From Duganella sp. BJB476 (lineage in GTDB: Bacteria > Pseudomonadota > Gammaproteobacteria > Burkholderiales > Burkholderiaceae_D), in NCBI RefSeq assembly GCF_003416895.1, contig NZ_QVIO01000013.1:1-64000 (forward strand): DNA of 64,000 nucleotides, given 5' to 3'. Of the stretch, positions 6,273 to 14,354 are shown piece by piece. The number at the start of each line of letters is the position of its first letter. Position 1 is the first letter of the stretch. Position numbers and translations under genes: made by a program. The notes under the pieces were generated by a model. That model did not search any database. It was not told the origin of the DNA and worked only from the letters and a program-made list of their open reading frames with translations.

Positions 6273-8316
6273 GAACCCGAAGAAGTCCGCATCCAAGGGC
6301 GCCCGCGTCGGCCGACTGATGGACTACATCTGCGCACCTGAAAAAGAGAACGTCAGAGAGAAGTGTCTGTATGCCGGCGCACGTGGGTTTCTGTCCGACG
6401 ACCACGAGGCGCAGAAAGCCGAGATGCTGGCGCTGTCGCAGGAAGCAGTGCGCAGCGCCGACACCATCAACCACTATGTCCTGAGTTGGCAAGAGGGCGA
6501 GCAACCGAGTCCGCGCCAGGTCGAGGAGGCCGTCGATATTTTTCTCAAGGAGCTAGGATTAGAAGGACACCAGACGATGTATGGTCTGCACGTGGACACT
6601 GATAATGTGCATCTGCATATCGCCATCAACCGTGTCGATCCCGACACGCTGAAGGTGATCAAGCCGAATCGAGGCTTCGATATCGAGGCCGCACATAAGG
6701 CAGTGGCGCGCATCGAGGAAAAGCAAGGTTGGCAACGGGAGCAGCATGGGCGTTACCGTGTCAAGGACAATGGCGAGATCGAGCGCGATCCGCGCGGCCG
6801 AAGCGGAGCGCGTCAACCGGAGCAGTCTAAGCGCGATATGGAGCAGCGCACCGGCGAGAAGTCCGCCGAGCGGATCGCCATCGAGGCGGGGGCGCCGATC
6901 ATCAAGGGCGCCGGCAGCTGGCAGGAGCTGCACCAGGCGCTGGCCAAGGAAGGCATGCGTTACGATCGAACCGGCAGCGGTGCGGTGCTGTTCGTGAACG
7001 ACGTTGGTGTGAAAGCCAGTCGTGCGGACCGCGAGGCCAGTCTGGGTAAGCTGGAAAAACGTCTTGGTGTTTTCGAGCCCTCGATGCAGCAGAAGGTCGT
7101 GGCGCGGCCGCCTGAACCCGTGCAGCACGCGGCGCGTGGATGGGAACAGTACATCGCAGGCCGGCGCGAATATGGCGCTGAAAAGGACGCGGTCTTGAAG
7201 GCGTTAAAACAGCGCCAGGAGGCCGAACGCGAAGCGCTGATGGAGCGACATCGGCGCGAACGCGCGGAGGTACTGCAGGGCCGCTGGAAAGGGCGTGGGG
7301 AGCTACGCAATGCGCTGGAGAGCATACTGGCTGCGCGGAGGGCGGGGGAACAGGCCGACATGCGCGACCGGCAGCGACGGGAGCGGACATTGCTGCGTGA
7401 GCGGTATCGGCCGTATCCAGATCTGGAACAGTGGCTGCGGCAACAGGAACATCCTGAGCTGGCCGAACAATGGCGTTACCGCGCCACCGAAGTGCAGCAT
7501 ATTCGGGGCGACACGACCGAAGCTGCCAGGCCGCGCGACATTCGCGACTATGCGCCAGAGATCCGAGGCGAGGAGGTGCGCTATGCACGGCGCGACGTGG
7601 CGCGGGCCAGCGCCGATGCGGCGTTTGTCGATAAGGGCGGCGAGATCGATGTGCATGCGTGGCGCGAACGCGCCAGCGTGCTGGCGGCGCTCCAGTTGGC
7701 CGAGCAGAAGTGGAGCAGTTTCGAGGTGACGGGGCGTGCGCAATTCAAGGCGATGGTTGTGGAGCTCGCGGTGGAGCACGGGTTCAAGCTGGACAATCCT
7801 GAATTACAGGAACAGATCGCGCAGGAGCGACAGCGGCAGCTGGAGGCGCGGGCCATGGCGCGTGGACAGGCTGTGGTTCCTCGCTCTCCTACCCGCAGAG
7901 AGGCCAGGGAGGAACCTGCGATGTCTCTGCCAGGAGATGACGCTAGGCTACCCACGGACTACGAGCGTGGCGCCCAAGCGTATGTTAGCCATTACCGGGA
8001 TGTGTTGCAGCGCCAAGGCGGGCGCTTCACCGATCTGTCGCGGGTGGATGCCATGATCGCTGTACGCATGCGAGCGACCGGCCATTCAAAGCAGGAGGTC
8101 GCGGCAGTTTTGCGCTATTGTGCGCCGCTGATACGGCAGAAAGATGAGGGTAGGGACTGGGATAATTACGCGCATCGGACTGCTGAGCATGCCTTTGGCG
8201 CTGCCGGCGAACGCCAGGCGAACGAACTGAAAAGGTATTGGCAACAATGGAAGCAAGTGGAAGGGCGGCCCGAAGTGGAACAGCAGCGAGAGCACAGTCC
8301 AGGCATGTCTCGCTAA
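6253..8316 (+). CDS. mobA: MOBP-family relaxase (MobA/TraI-like)
   Basis: The 687-aa product has the MOBP motifs in order: RLMDYICAP around Tyr25, the likely nicking tyrosine, and GLHVDTDNVHLHIAINRVDP at 111-130, with the histidine cluster that binds the metal. The middle section (about 290-420) is charged and rich in Arg and Glu. The C-terminal 130 residues, with RVDAMIAVRMRATG and HRTAEHAFG, resemble the extra domain that follows many MobA relaxases. The enzyme cuts oriT and leads the strand into a recipient through a type IV pore, which this element does not encode. It therefore depends on a helper conjugative element. Confidence 0.9.
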   Translation: MIVKKIKNPKKSASKGARVGRLMDYICAPEKENVREKCLYAGARGFLSDDHEAQKAEMLALSQEAVRSADTINHYVLSWQEGEQPSPRQVEEAVDIFLKELGLEGHQTMYGLHVDTDNVHLHIAINRVDPDTLKVIKPNRGFDIEAAHKAVARIEEKQGWQREQHGRYRVKDNGEIERDPRGRSGARQPEQSKRDMEQRTGEKSAERIAIEAGAPIIKGAGSWQELHQALAKEGMRYDRTGSGAVLFVNDVGVKASRADREASLGKLEKRLGVFEPSMQQKVVARPPEPVQHAARGWEQYIAGRREYGAEKDAVLKALKQRQEAEREALMERHRRERAEVLQGRWKGRGELRNALESILAARRAGEQADMRDRQRRERTLLRERYRPYPDLEQWLRQQEHPELAEQWRYRATEVQHIRGDTTEAARPRDIRDYAPEIRGEEVRYARRDVARASADAAFVDKGGEIDVHAWRERASVLAALQLAEQKWSSFEVTGRAQFKAMVVELAVEHGFKLDNPELQEQIAQERQRQLEARAMARGQAVVPRSPTRREAREEPAMSLPGDDARLPTDYERGAQAYVSHYRDVLQRQGGRFTDLSRVDAMIAVRMRATGHSKQEVAAVLRYCAPLIRQKDEGRDWDNYAHRTAEHAFGAAGERQANELKRYWQQWKQVEGRPEVEQQREHSPGMSR

Positions 8317-8339
8317 GCTCAACTTTGGGCTCGTGCAGT

Positions 8340-9188
8340 TTAAGTGAGCGCCCGTTGCAGTAAGCGTAAACGGGATGTCACCCTTTCTTCAACGTTCTCG
8401 AGATAGCGTAGTGGTTTTACCATTTCGGTCGAGAGCCTGTCGAAGTCTCGTTCGATGATCTGTGTTAATACATTGAGCGTATTTGCGCTTGCCACTTGCC
8501 GAATATCCAATCCTAACAAGTACACACCAGCTGCATCGGGGTCATTGTCACCGGCTTCGATAACCCCGTCGACATCGTATATTCGGTCGAAGTTTCCCGC
8601 ATAAGCATAGCTGTCCATGATGACGATAAGATCTTGTGCGTCTTTCGGATTTTCTCTCCCACGATCTGACCAGGCGACTATCTTCAAGATCGCAAGTCCT
8701 GCTATCGAAACCACTTTTTGGACAAATCCCGGAGCGAACTCCACTGACTCTGCTGCTGCGAGTACGTCCTCGTAGCCTGCGACGTTCATGATTGTCTTCA
8801 GGTCAGGCGGCCAAGCTACTTCGTCGGAGCCTTTCGAGATCTCGCCGAAAGGAACCAGGTCTATGGGGTAGTCGTATTCACCACTTTCTCCCTTGTAGTA
8901 AAGGCGCTGCTTTGCCCTTCCGTCGTCCTTAAATGTTCCGCTCGTGATGAGTCGTGTGCGCAACGCTTCAAACTGGTCCCAGTCCTTCACGGCAACTGCG
9001 AAGTCTACGTCGTGTGTCGCGCGCCTGACCTCCAGTCCGAACACATGGGTGAGAAGCACGTCACGCGCTGTCGCCCCGACAAGCATGTGGGCTATTCCCT
9101 CTGTTTCGGCACTGGCCGCGACTTCGCGCAGAATCGCTATTGTGGTCGGATCGACAGGACGGTCAGCTCGGATTGATCGTAGGCTCAA
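8340..9188 (-). CDS. AbiEii-like nucleotidyltransferase (type IV toxin candidate)
   Basis: The 282-aa product has the polymerase-beta nucleotidyltransferase layout of AbiEii/AbiGii toxins: VGATARD at 37-43, DVDFAV at 60-65 with two metal-binding aspartates, and PIDLVPFG with a third at 110. A helical region with KDAQDLIVIM follows. AbiEii proteins add nucleotides to target RNAs and stop growth, and related proteins act in phage abortive infection. The gene overlaps the partner gene by 26 nt. Some members of this broad family are not toxins, so toxicity is inferred from the pair and the mobile setting. Confidence 0.7.
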   Translation of the reverse strand: MSLRSIRADRPVDPTTIAILREVAASAETEGIAHMLVGATARDVLLTHVFGLEVRRATHDVDFAVAVKDWDQFEALRTRLITSGTFKDDGRAKQRLYYKGESGEYDYPIDLVPFGEISKGSDEVAWPPDLKTIMNVAGYEDVLAAAESVEFAPGFVQKVVSIAGLAILKIVAWSDRGRENPKDAQDLIVIMDSYAYAGNFDRIYDVDGVIEAGDNDPDAAGVYLLGLDIRQVASANTLNVLTQIIERDFDRLSTEMVKPLRYLENVEERVTSRLRLLQRALT

Positions 9189-10224
9189 TGAACTTCTCCT
9201 TAATTATGTTAGCCATTTCTTTTGCTCTCGGATCAAGTAATGATAAGAGGTCGGAATACACCAGCAATGGGGGGGCGATTCCTGGAATGGTTTCAATATC
9301 TGAAGACCAAAACTTCTCCAAGACTTCAATCGGCCCGTAAGGGTCAGGCTTTAAGCGTATGTTCTTCGCAAGCGCATTGATTGCGTTGCGCATATCCATC
9401 GCATCCACATAGAGGGTTTGAGTAGAGGGACTCAGGTGTTTGAACATCTTTACCGCAGCCACTTCAGATCCCCACACCGCGTGGAAGTCTGCGATGTCTA
9501 CGTTTTTCCACCAATAGGGGTCTGGAGAACTGAAGCGACGGCTGTTGAGCTTTGGGCGAAGCGTGGTCGGGAAGTTAGTTACCCATTCTTCCATGAGGCG
9601 ATTCGGCTCGAGCAATTTTCGAGTCTGCTTAGTGCCGGCAAGCAGGTAGCCTCGCCCTTCTAAATCCTCCAGCACGTTGTACGCGGAGCCCAATGCAACC
9701 CCCGAGAGTGCCGCGACCTCCTTGAATGTCGCGCTAACGAGTTCCGGCTTGGACAGCAGAGTGAAAATAACACGTAGGGATGCCGCGTTTGTCAGGCCTT
9801 TGGGCGCCTTGGAAAATTGGTGTCTGCGTTCGTTTTTTTCGCCGACCGTAAAAACGAGTAGGCCAGGGGCCCGCAAGTAGGCGTTCCCGTGCGTATCAAT
9901 GAACTGTAGACCCACGGCTCGGCAGTGCATCGCAAGCTCCTTGCTCATGTAGTGGGTTACTAACATGAGTGGGGAATTCATTTGCCTGGACCTGAGGTCA
10001 ATCTGGTCAATTTGTGCTTTTCGATCAATGATCGTTTTGCACTCTACAAGGTAGTGGTGGGTTTGCCCGTCTAATACAAGGTCCACTGAGGCGTCTGCTT
10101 CATGATCGACCGCGACCTTTGGGGGCGTGTTGACCACGGTTCCTTGAATGTCGGTTTTGTGCCGTAGAGACGCGAGCGCTTCATGCAACAGCGTCTGCCC
10201 CACATCGTACTCGAACTGATTCAT
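9163..10224 (-). CDS. AbiEi-like antitoxin/regulator with nuclease-like N-terminal domain
   Basis: The 353-aa product has three parts. Residues 40-66 contain ASVDLVLDG then YLVECKT, a D...ExK pattern (Asp48, Glu61, Lys63) like the PD-(D/E)xK nuclease core. Residues about 140-210 form a winged helix (TFKEVAALSGVALGSAYNVLEDL). The C-terminal part resembles AbiEi-type antitoxins. It heads an operon with the AbiEii-like gene. AbiEi proteins repress their own promoter by binding two inverted repeats, and two perfect palindromes flank the promoter here. The nuclease-like domain is unusual for an AbiEi antitoxin and may be either active or only a scaffold. Confidence 0.65.
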   Translation of the reverse strand: MNQFEYDVGQTLLHEALASLRHKTDIQGTVVNTPPKVAVDHEADASVDLVLDGQTHHYLVECKTIIDRKAQIDQIDLRSRQMNSPLMLVTHYMSKELAMHCRAVGLQFIDTHGNAYLRAPGLLVFTVGEKNERRHQFSKAPKGLTNAASLRVIFTLLSKPELVSATFKEVAALSGVALGSAYNVLEDLEGRGYLLAGTKQTRKLLEPNRLMEEWVTNFPTTLRPKLNSRRFSSPDPYWWKNVDIADFHAVWGSEVAAVKMFKHLSPSTQTLYVDAMDMRNAINALAKNIRLKPDPYGPIEVLEKFWSSDIETIPGIAPPLLVYSDLLSLLDPRAKEMANIIKEKFIEPTINPS

Positions 10225-10239
10225 TCAACCCTCCCCATT

Positions 10240-10317
10240 TTCACGCGCCGTGAATTTATTCATCTTATGAAAAAATCTCAAAAATTTCAAGGAATTTAAA
10301 AATTCACGGCCCGTGAA
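10240..10317 (-). promoter_or_regulatory. Promoter flanked by two palindromic operators
   Basis: Two perfect 15-bp palindromes share TTCACG/CGTGAA arms: 10240-10254 (centre CGC) and 10303-10317 (centre GCC). Their centres are 63 bp apart, six helical turns. Between them, on the minus strand, TTGAAA (10290-10285), a 17-bp spacer and TAAGAT (10267-10262) form the promoter. One site lies upstream of -35 and one at the transcript start, which suits cooperative repression by the AbiEi-like product. Confidence 0.75.
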
Positions 10318-10664
10318 GCTGGTTGTAAATTGAATTTTGTTGCACTGATTGTAGCCAACCGTCACCGCCAGCTGGGACACATCACTTAGATGGGCGATAA
10401 CGATGCTGCAAACGGGAATTGTGAGGTAAGTCCGATCCTTGGGGGCATTCCCTTAAGGAACGACTACTTGCGAGAATGGCAAAGATTGACATAAAACTAA
10501 TTGTGGTTGCCTGGTTGAGACACAATGTTGTGACGGGGTGAAGATCGCGATGACGGCTCAGGTGATTAATCGCACTGAAGCGGGAGTCTTCTGTTTGAAG
10601 AGATCGGTTCCCCATGCCAAGCCGTCAATGCGCATGAACTGGCGCAATGTGAAGGAGTGCGGAA
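10318..10664. other. Gene-free stretch before the AlpA-like gene
   Basis: I see no convincing gene here. Short open frames on both strands lack ribosome sites and resemble nothing known. A TTGACA occurs at 10486-10491 pointing toward the AlpA-like gene, but no good -10 box follows at the right distance. The stretch probably carries the promoter and control region of the excision regulator. Confidence 0.4.
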
Positions 10665-10931
10665 ATGAATACCGAGGAACTTTTAGAAAAACTGTTGGCC
10701 CAGTTGTCGAAACCTACCCCTGTGCTGTTCCCGATAGCGATTGATTTATGGGATACCAGGCATATTGCTGCCTATCTGAAGCGGTCTGTCGATACGGTGC
10801 GAGATGACATCATCACTCTGCCGTCGTTCCCACGCCCGATACGTCTGCCGGTTAGGGGAGCTGCACGCGCCCAAGCGCTGTTCAAGGCGCGTGAAGTGAT
10901 CGCTTGGGCGGAGCGGCATACTTCCCGATGA
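10665..10931 (+). CDS. AlpA/excisionase-like small DNA-binding protein
   Basis: The 88-aa product follows a GGAG ribosome site. Residues 28-60 (DTRHIAAYLKRSVDTVRDDI then FPRPIRLP) fit the helix-turn-helix and wing of AlpA/MerR-type excisionases, and KAREVIAWAERH near the end is the usual closing helix. Such proteins direct excision or control the integrase gene. It lies just beyond the 3' end of the integrase gene, transcribed toward it, and is the only candidate excision factor on the element. Confidence 0.7.
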   Translation: MNTEELLEKLLAQLSKPTPVLFPIAIDLWDTRHIAAYLKRSVDTVRDDIITLPSFPRPIRLPVRGAARAQALFKAREVIAWAERHTSR

Positions 10932-10994
10932 CATCCTCGTGCCAGTCATGGCCGAGTGCATGGCAAAGCGGGCTAAGGAATCTGAGCGGTCAGC

Positions 10995-11960
10995 TCATAA
11001 CTTCTTAGCGATGTCTTCTGCGGTCGGATTGTAGTAGGTCTGCAATTGTTTGATGTCATGATGGCCTACCATGCGGGCCAGATCCAACACATTAAGCTTA
11101 CTTGCCAGTCGCGTGATCGCTTCATGCCGGCTGTCATGGAAGGTCAGGCCTTCAACACCCGCCCGTTGGCGCGCGACGCGGAACATCGCGTCCAGCGTTG
11201 CTGTCGTGATACCGAAGCCATCAGGGACCATGGACCAGATTTCCATGGCGCGTGGTGACAAGGGGACGTTGCGCGGAAATCCGTTCTTCGTCATCTTGAG
11301 CCTGGCGACGCACCCGTTGACGTCTCCCTTGCGCAATCCACAGATCTCGCCGGCGCGCATGGCGGTTTCCAGGGCGAACAGGAAAGCCAGCGCGACGCGT
11401 TGTTGCTTGGTCTCGGGTCCCGTCACGCTGCCGTCGTTGGGCCAGCGCAACGCGACGCAGATGCGATCAATTTCATCTGGCGTAATGCGACGGTCACGGT
11501 GCGGTTTCGCCCTTGGACGCGCGACGTCGGTGGTCGGACTCCTTGCGATCCACTTCCATTCCTTGCGCGCTACCGAAAACACGTGCGAGAGCAAATTCAT
11601 TTCCCGGGTGACGGTGCCGCCTTGGACGCTCCTGAGGCGCTCGTCGCGCCATGCGGCGATATGGGACGGCGTGATCTGGGCCATGGTGATGCGGCCGAGG
11701 GATGAGGCCGCCATGGTTGCGAGGCGGCCCGCCTCCCACCGATGCCCGCGCTTGGTTCGCGATACTTCGATTTCATAACGTCGAAATGCATCCGCGCAGG
11801 TTTTGTTAACAGCAACTTGTTGTGGTTGGCTTAGGGTCAAGCGTTGTTCCGCTTCCCACTTCAGCGCGGCCGCTTTGGTGTCGAACGTGCCGGAGGCACG
11901 CATGCCATTCACCATGATCCGGTGGCGCCAACGGGTACCGACCTTGATTGGTATAGACAT
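10995..11960 (-). CDS. int: Tyrosine-type site-specific integrase
   Basis: The 321-aa product has the arm-binding N-terminus (WRHRIMVNG...DTKAAALKWE), a core-binding SAM-like domain (about 55-140) and a complete catalytic set: Arg202 in ETAMRAGE, Lys225, His275 and Arg278 in FHDSRHE, His300/301 in MVGHHD and the nucleophile at Tyr309 or Tyr310. A GGAGG lies before the ATG. It inserts the element into the 3' end of the adjacent tRNA-Thr gene, about 200 bp away. A related but broken copy sits at 104-316, showing a tandem arrangement. Confidence 0.92.
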   Translation of the reverse strand: MSIPIKVGTRWRHRIMVNGMRASGTFDTKAAALKWEAEQRLTLSQPQQVAVNKTCADAFRRYEIEVSRTKRGHRWEAGRLATMAASSLGRITMAQITPSHIAAWRDERLRSVQGGTVTREMNLLSHVFSVARKEWKWIARSPTTDVARPRAKPHRDRRITPDEIDRICVALRWPNDGSVTGPETKQQRVALAFLFALETAMRAGEICGLRKGDVNGCVARLKMTKNGFPRNVPLSPRAMEIWSMVPDGFGITTATLDAMFRVARQRAGVEGLTFHDSRHEAITRLASKLNVLDLARMVGHHDIKQLQTYYNPTAEDIAKKL

Positions 11961-12005
11961 TTCACCCCTCCTTCTTCAATGCTCAAAGAAGGTTAGACTG
12001 CCGAG

Positions 12006-12036
12006 TTGGTAAAACGTTGGTAAATTCTTGCCAAAT
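12006..12036. repeat. Three 11-bp-phased TTGSYAAAW repeats (integrase arm-site candidates)
   Basis: TTGGTAAAA (12006-12014), TTGGTAAAT (12017-12025) and TTGCCAAAT (12028-12036) follow each other at an exact 11-bp period between the integrase start and the att site. One-turn spacing puts them on one DNA face, as expected for integrase arm sites. They also overlap the integrase leader, so binding could control its expression. Confidence 0.6.
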
Positions 12037-12088
12037 GGTGGTCTAAAAGCAGGGTTTTTGCCTTATTTTTCCGCAACCAAAGACGTAA

Positions 12089-12133
12089 AAAAACCCGGAG
12101 ATCCCCTATGAAGAAGGCGATTTCCGGGTTTTT
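12089..12133. terminator. Hairpin terminator between integrase and tRNA-Thr
   Basis: AAAAACCCGGA pairs perfectly with TCCGGGTTTTT across a 23-base loop. T tracts occur on both strands, so it can stop tRNA-Thr transcription before it enters the integrase gene. It is nearly identical to 441-487. Confidence 0.8.
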
Positions 12134-12156
12134 CGCGCGTTGTCAAAAACGCTAAC

Positions 12157-12232
<76 letters not shown>

Positions 12233-12258
12233 GAAACTTGTACGGGGCGAATTATACG

Positions 12259-12738
12259 CTATTTAATTCGCGTAAGAGTAGGCCGGCCGCCCTTTTTTGG
12301 CGGCTCGTTATCGTCGTCCGGAGCGCTTGGGGCCTCGCTCTTGGCCTCTTGCAAAGGCGCTGGAACAGCCGCCAGCACCGGCGCCGGCGCGCTGGTTTCT
12401 TCTTCCGCCACCGGCTCGGCAAAGCCCGCTTGCGGCTCGAACGCCATCCCCTGGCCGTTCTCGTTGGCATAGATCGCCATGACGTTGTTGACCGGGACGT
12501 AGATCTCGCGCGACACGCCGCCGAAGCGCGCGTGGAAGCGGATGCTGTCGTTGTCCATCTTCAGCCCCGAGGTGGCGCCGAAGCTGATGTTGAGGACGAT
12601 TTCGCCTTTTTTCACATATTCCATCGGCACCGTGGTCGAGGCGTCGACCTTGACGGCGAGGTAGGGCGTATAGCCGCTATCCGTGCACCACTCATAAATG
12701 GCGCGCAGCATGTAGGGCTTGGTTGAGATTTCGGACAT
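12259..12738 (-). CDS. sspB: SspB, ClpXP specificity-enhancing factor
   Basis: The 159-aa product starts MSEISTKPYML and has the SspB core (TPYLAVKVDA, VLNISFGATSGL, IRFHARFGG, YVPVNNVMAIYA), which binds the ssrA tag. An acidic/Ala-Pro linker follows. The last residues (GGRPTLTRIK) correspond to the tail that docks on ClpX. It delivers tagged peptides from stalled ribosomes to ClpXP. It lies 91 nt after sspA on the same strand, the usual arrangement in beta- and gammaproteobacteria. Confidence 0.93.
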   Translation of the reverse strand: MSEISTKPYMLRAIYEWCTDSGYTPYLAVKVDASTTVPMEYVKKGEIVLNISFGATSGLKMDNDSIRFHARFGGVSREIYVPVNNVMAIYANENGQGMAFEPQAGFAEPVAEEETSAPAPVLAAVPAPLQEAKSEAPSAPDDDNEPPKKGGRPTLTRIK

Positions 12739-12829
12739 GGTATTCCAGACTGCAGTAGAACCCGGCGCGCCGCCGACTAAGGCCGGCAAACGCGCCGATA
12801 AACTTCAAGTAAAACGGTCAACGCCAGAA

Positions 12830-13441
12830 TTAACGGCGCATGACCTTTTCCGACGGCGTCAGCGCTTCGATGTAGGCAGGGCGCGAGAAGATGCGCTCGG
12901 CGTACTTCATCAGCGGGGCCGCGGTCTTCGACAATTCGATGCCGTAGTGATCCAGACGCCACAGCAGCGGCGCGACCGCCACGTCCAGCATCGAGAACTC
13001 ATCGCCGAGCATGTACTTGTTCTTTAGGAACAGCGGCGCGAGCGTGGTCAGGCGGTCGCGGATTTCTGCGCGGGCCTTGTCGTGGCTCTTGTCGTTGCTC
13101 TTGGCGCGTTCGCTTTCCAGCACGTGCACGTGAACGAACAATTCCTTCTCGAAATTGAACAGCATCAGGCGCGCACGCGCGCGCATCAGCGGATCGGCCG
13201 GCATCAGTTGCGGATGCGGGAAGCGTTCGTCGATGTACTCATTGATGATGTTCGATTCGTACAGGATCAATTCACGTTCGACCAGGATCGGCACCTGACC
13301 ATAAGGATTCATGGTCGAGATGTCTTCCGGCTTGTTGAACAAGTCGACGTCGCGCACTTCGAAGTCCATGCCTTTTTCAAACAGGACCAGACGGCAGCGT
13401 TGCGAAAATGGGCAGGTTGTACCCGAGTAGAGAACCATCAT
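12830..13441 (-). CDS. sspA: SspA, stringent starvation protein A (GST fold)
   Basis: The 203-aa product has a thioredoxin-like N-terminal half (MVLYSGTTCPFSQRCRLVLFEKGMD, then NPYGQVPILVERE and LYESNIINEYIDERFP) and an all-helical C-terminal half, as in the glutathione S-transferase fold. In E. coli SspA binds RNA polymerase and helps cells through starvation and acid stress. It follows the petABC operon and precedes sspB, an order common in betaproteobacteria. The product lacks the features of a detoxifying GST, so the regulatory role is the best reading. Confidence 0.9.
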   Translation of the reverse strand: MMVLYSGTTCPFSQRCRLVLFEKGMDFEVRDVDLFNKPEDISTMNPYGQVPILVERELILYESNIINEYIDERFPHPQLMPADPLMRARARLMLFNFEKELFVHVHVLESERAKSNDKSHDKARAEIRDRLTTLAPLFLKNKYMLGDEFSMLDVAVAPLLWRLDHYGIELSKTAAPLMKYAERIFSRPAYIEALTPSEKVMRR

Positions 13442-13519
13442 TTTTATAGTTCCTTAGAAACAAAGGGGGTGAAGCCGCGAACGGATCACCCCGGATCGAT
13501 CGCCCGCCAACGCGGGCAT

Positions 13520-13548
13520 CGCAAAACAAGCGCCGGCCAGCCGGCGCT
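13520..13548 (-). terminator. Rho-independent terminator after petC
   Basis: On the minus strand a 9-bp GC stem (AGCGCCGGC with GCCGGCGCT) is followed by TTGTTTTGC. It lies just after the petC stop, between the bc1 operon and sspA. Confidence 0.7.
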
Positions 13549-13553
13549 CTCGA

Positions 13554-14318
13554 TTATTTAACTTCTTTCCAGAATGACGCGTTCAGGCGCCATGCCAGGA
13601 AGGCGAACAGGGCCATGAACAGCACCACCGCCACGCCCAGTTTTTTGCGGGTCTGCGCTGCAGGCTCCGCCATCCACTCCATGTAACCGACCAGGTCGGC
13701 CACCGCAGTGTCATATTCCAGTTTGCTCAGTTTGCCCGGCGTGACTTGCTCGAAACCGGCAAATTGATGCGTCATCTTACCCTCTTCGTGCGGATCGGCC
13801 ACTTCTTCCATCTTGACCTTCTGCACGCCTTGCAGTTCCCACAGCACATGCGGCATCGCCACATTGTTGACCACCAGGTTGTTCCAGCCGGTCGGGCGGG
13901 TGTCGTCCTTGTAGAAGGTGCGCAGATAGGTGTACAGATAGTCGCCGCCGCTGCCGGCGCCCGACGATTTCGCGCGCGAAATGACGGACAGGTCCGGCGG
14001 CACCACGCCGAACCATGCTTTCGCATCTTTCGGGTTCATGGTGGTGGTCATCATTTCGCCGACTTTATCGCCGGTGAACAGCAAGTTGGCCTTGATTTGC
14101 TCTTCCGTCAGGCCGAGGTCGCGCAGACGGTTGTAGCGCATCGAGGACGCATTATGGCAGTTCAGGCAGTAATTGACGAACAGCTTGGCGCCATGTTGCA
14201 GTGCTGCCATGTTATTCGAGCGGTCCGGCGCCTTGTCCAGCGCGATGCCGCCTTCGTTAGCCAGTGCCAGACCCGGCAGCAATGCCAGGATGGCGAGCAG
14301 TTTTTTAGGAAAATTCAT
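13554..14318 (-). CDS. petC: Ubiquinol-cytochrome c reductase cytochrome c1
   Basis: The 254-aa product starts with a signal peptide (KKLLAILALLPGLALA). CLNCHNAS near residue 53 is the c-type heme site, MPHVLWELQG lies in the middle, and a C-terminal membrane anchor (KLGVAVVLFMALFAFLAWRL) ends the protein. The sixth heme ligand is probably one of the methionines after residue 85. It passes electrons from the Rieske protein to soluble cytochrome c. It is the third gene of petABC, 36 nt after petB. Confidence 0.94.
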   Translation of the reverse strand: MNFPKKLLAILALLPGLALANEGGIALDKAPDRSNNMAALQHGAKLFVNYCLNCHNASSMRYNRLRDLGLTEEQIKANLLFTGDKVGEMMTTTMNPKDAKAWFGVVPPDLSVISRAKSSGAGSGGDYLYTYLRTFYKDDTRPTGWNNLVVNNVAMPHVLWELQGVQKVKMEEVADPHEEGKMTHQFAGFEQVTPGKLSKLEYDTAVADLVGYMEWMAEPAAQTRKKLGVAVVLFMALFAFLAWRLNASFWKEVK

Positions 14319-14354
14319 GTAATGTCCTTTGTGTACTTTAGCCGAGGTGGTCGA

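Noticed and set aside
10538..10744. 68-codon frame overlapping the AlpA-like gene
   Set aside because: It has no ribosome site and conflicts with the better supported regulator frame that starts at 10665.
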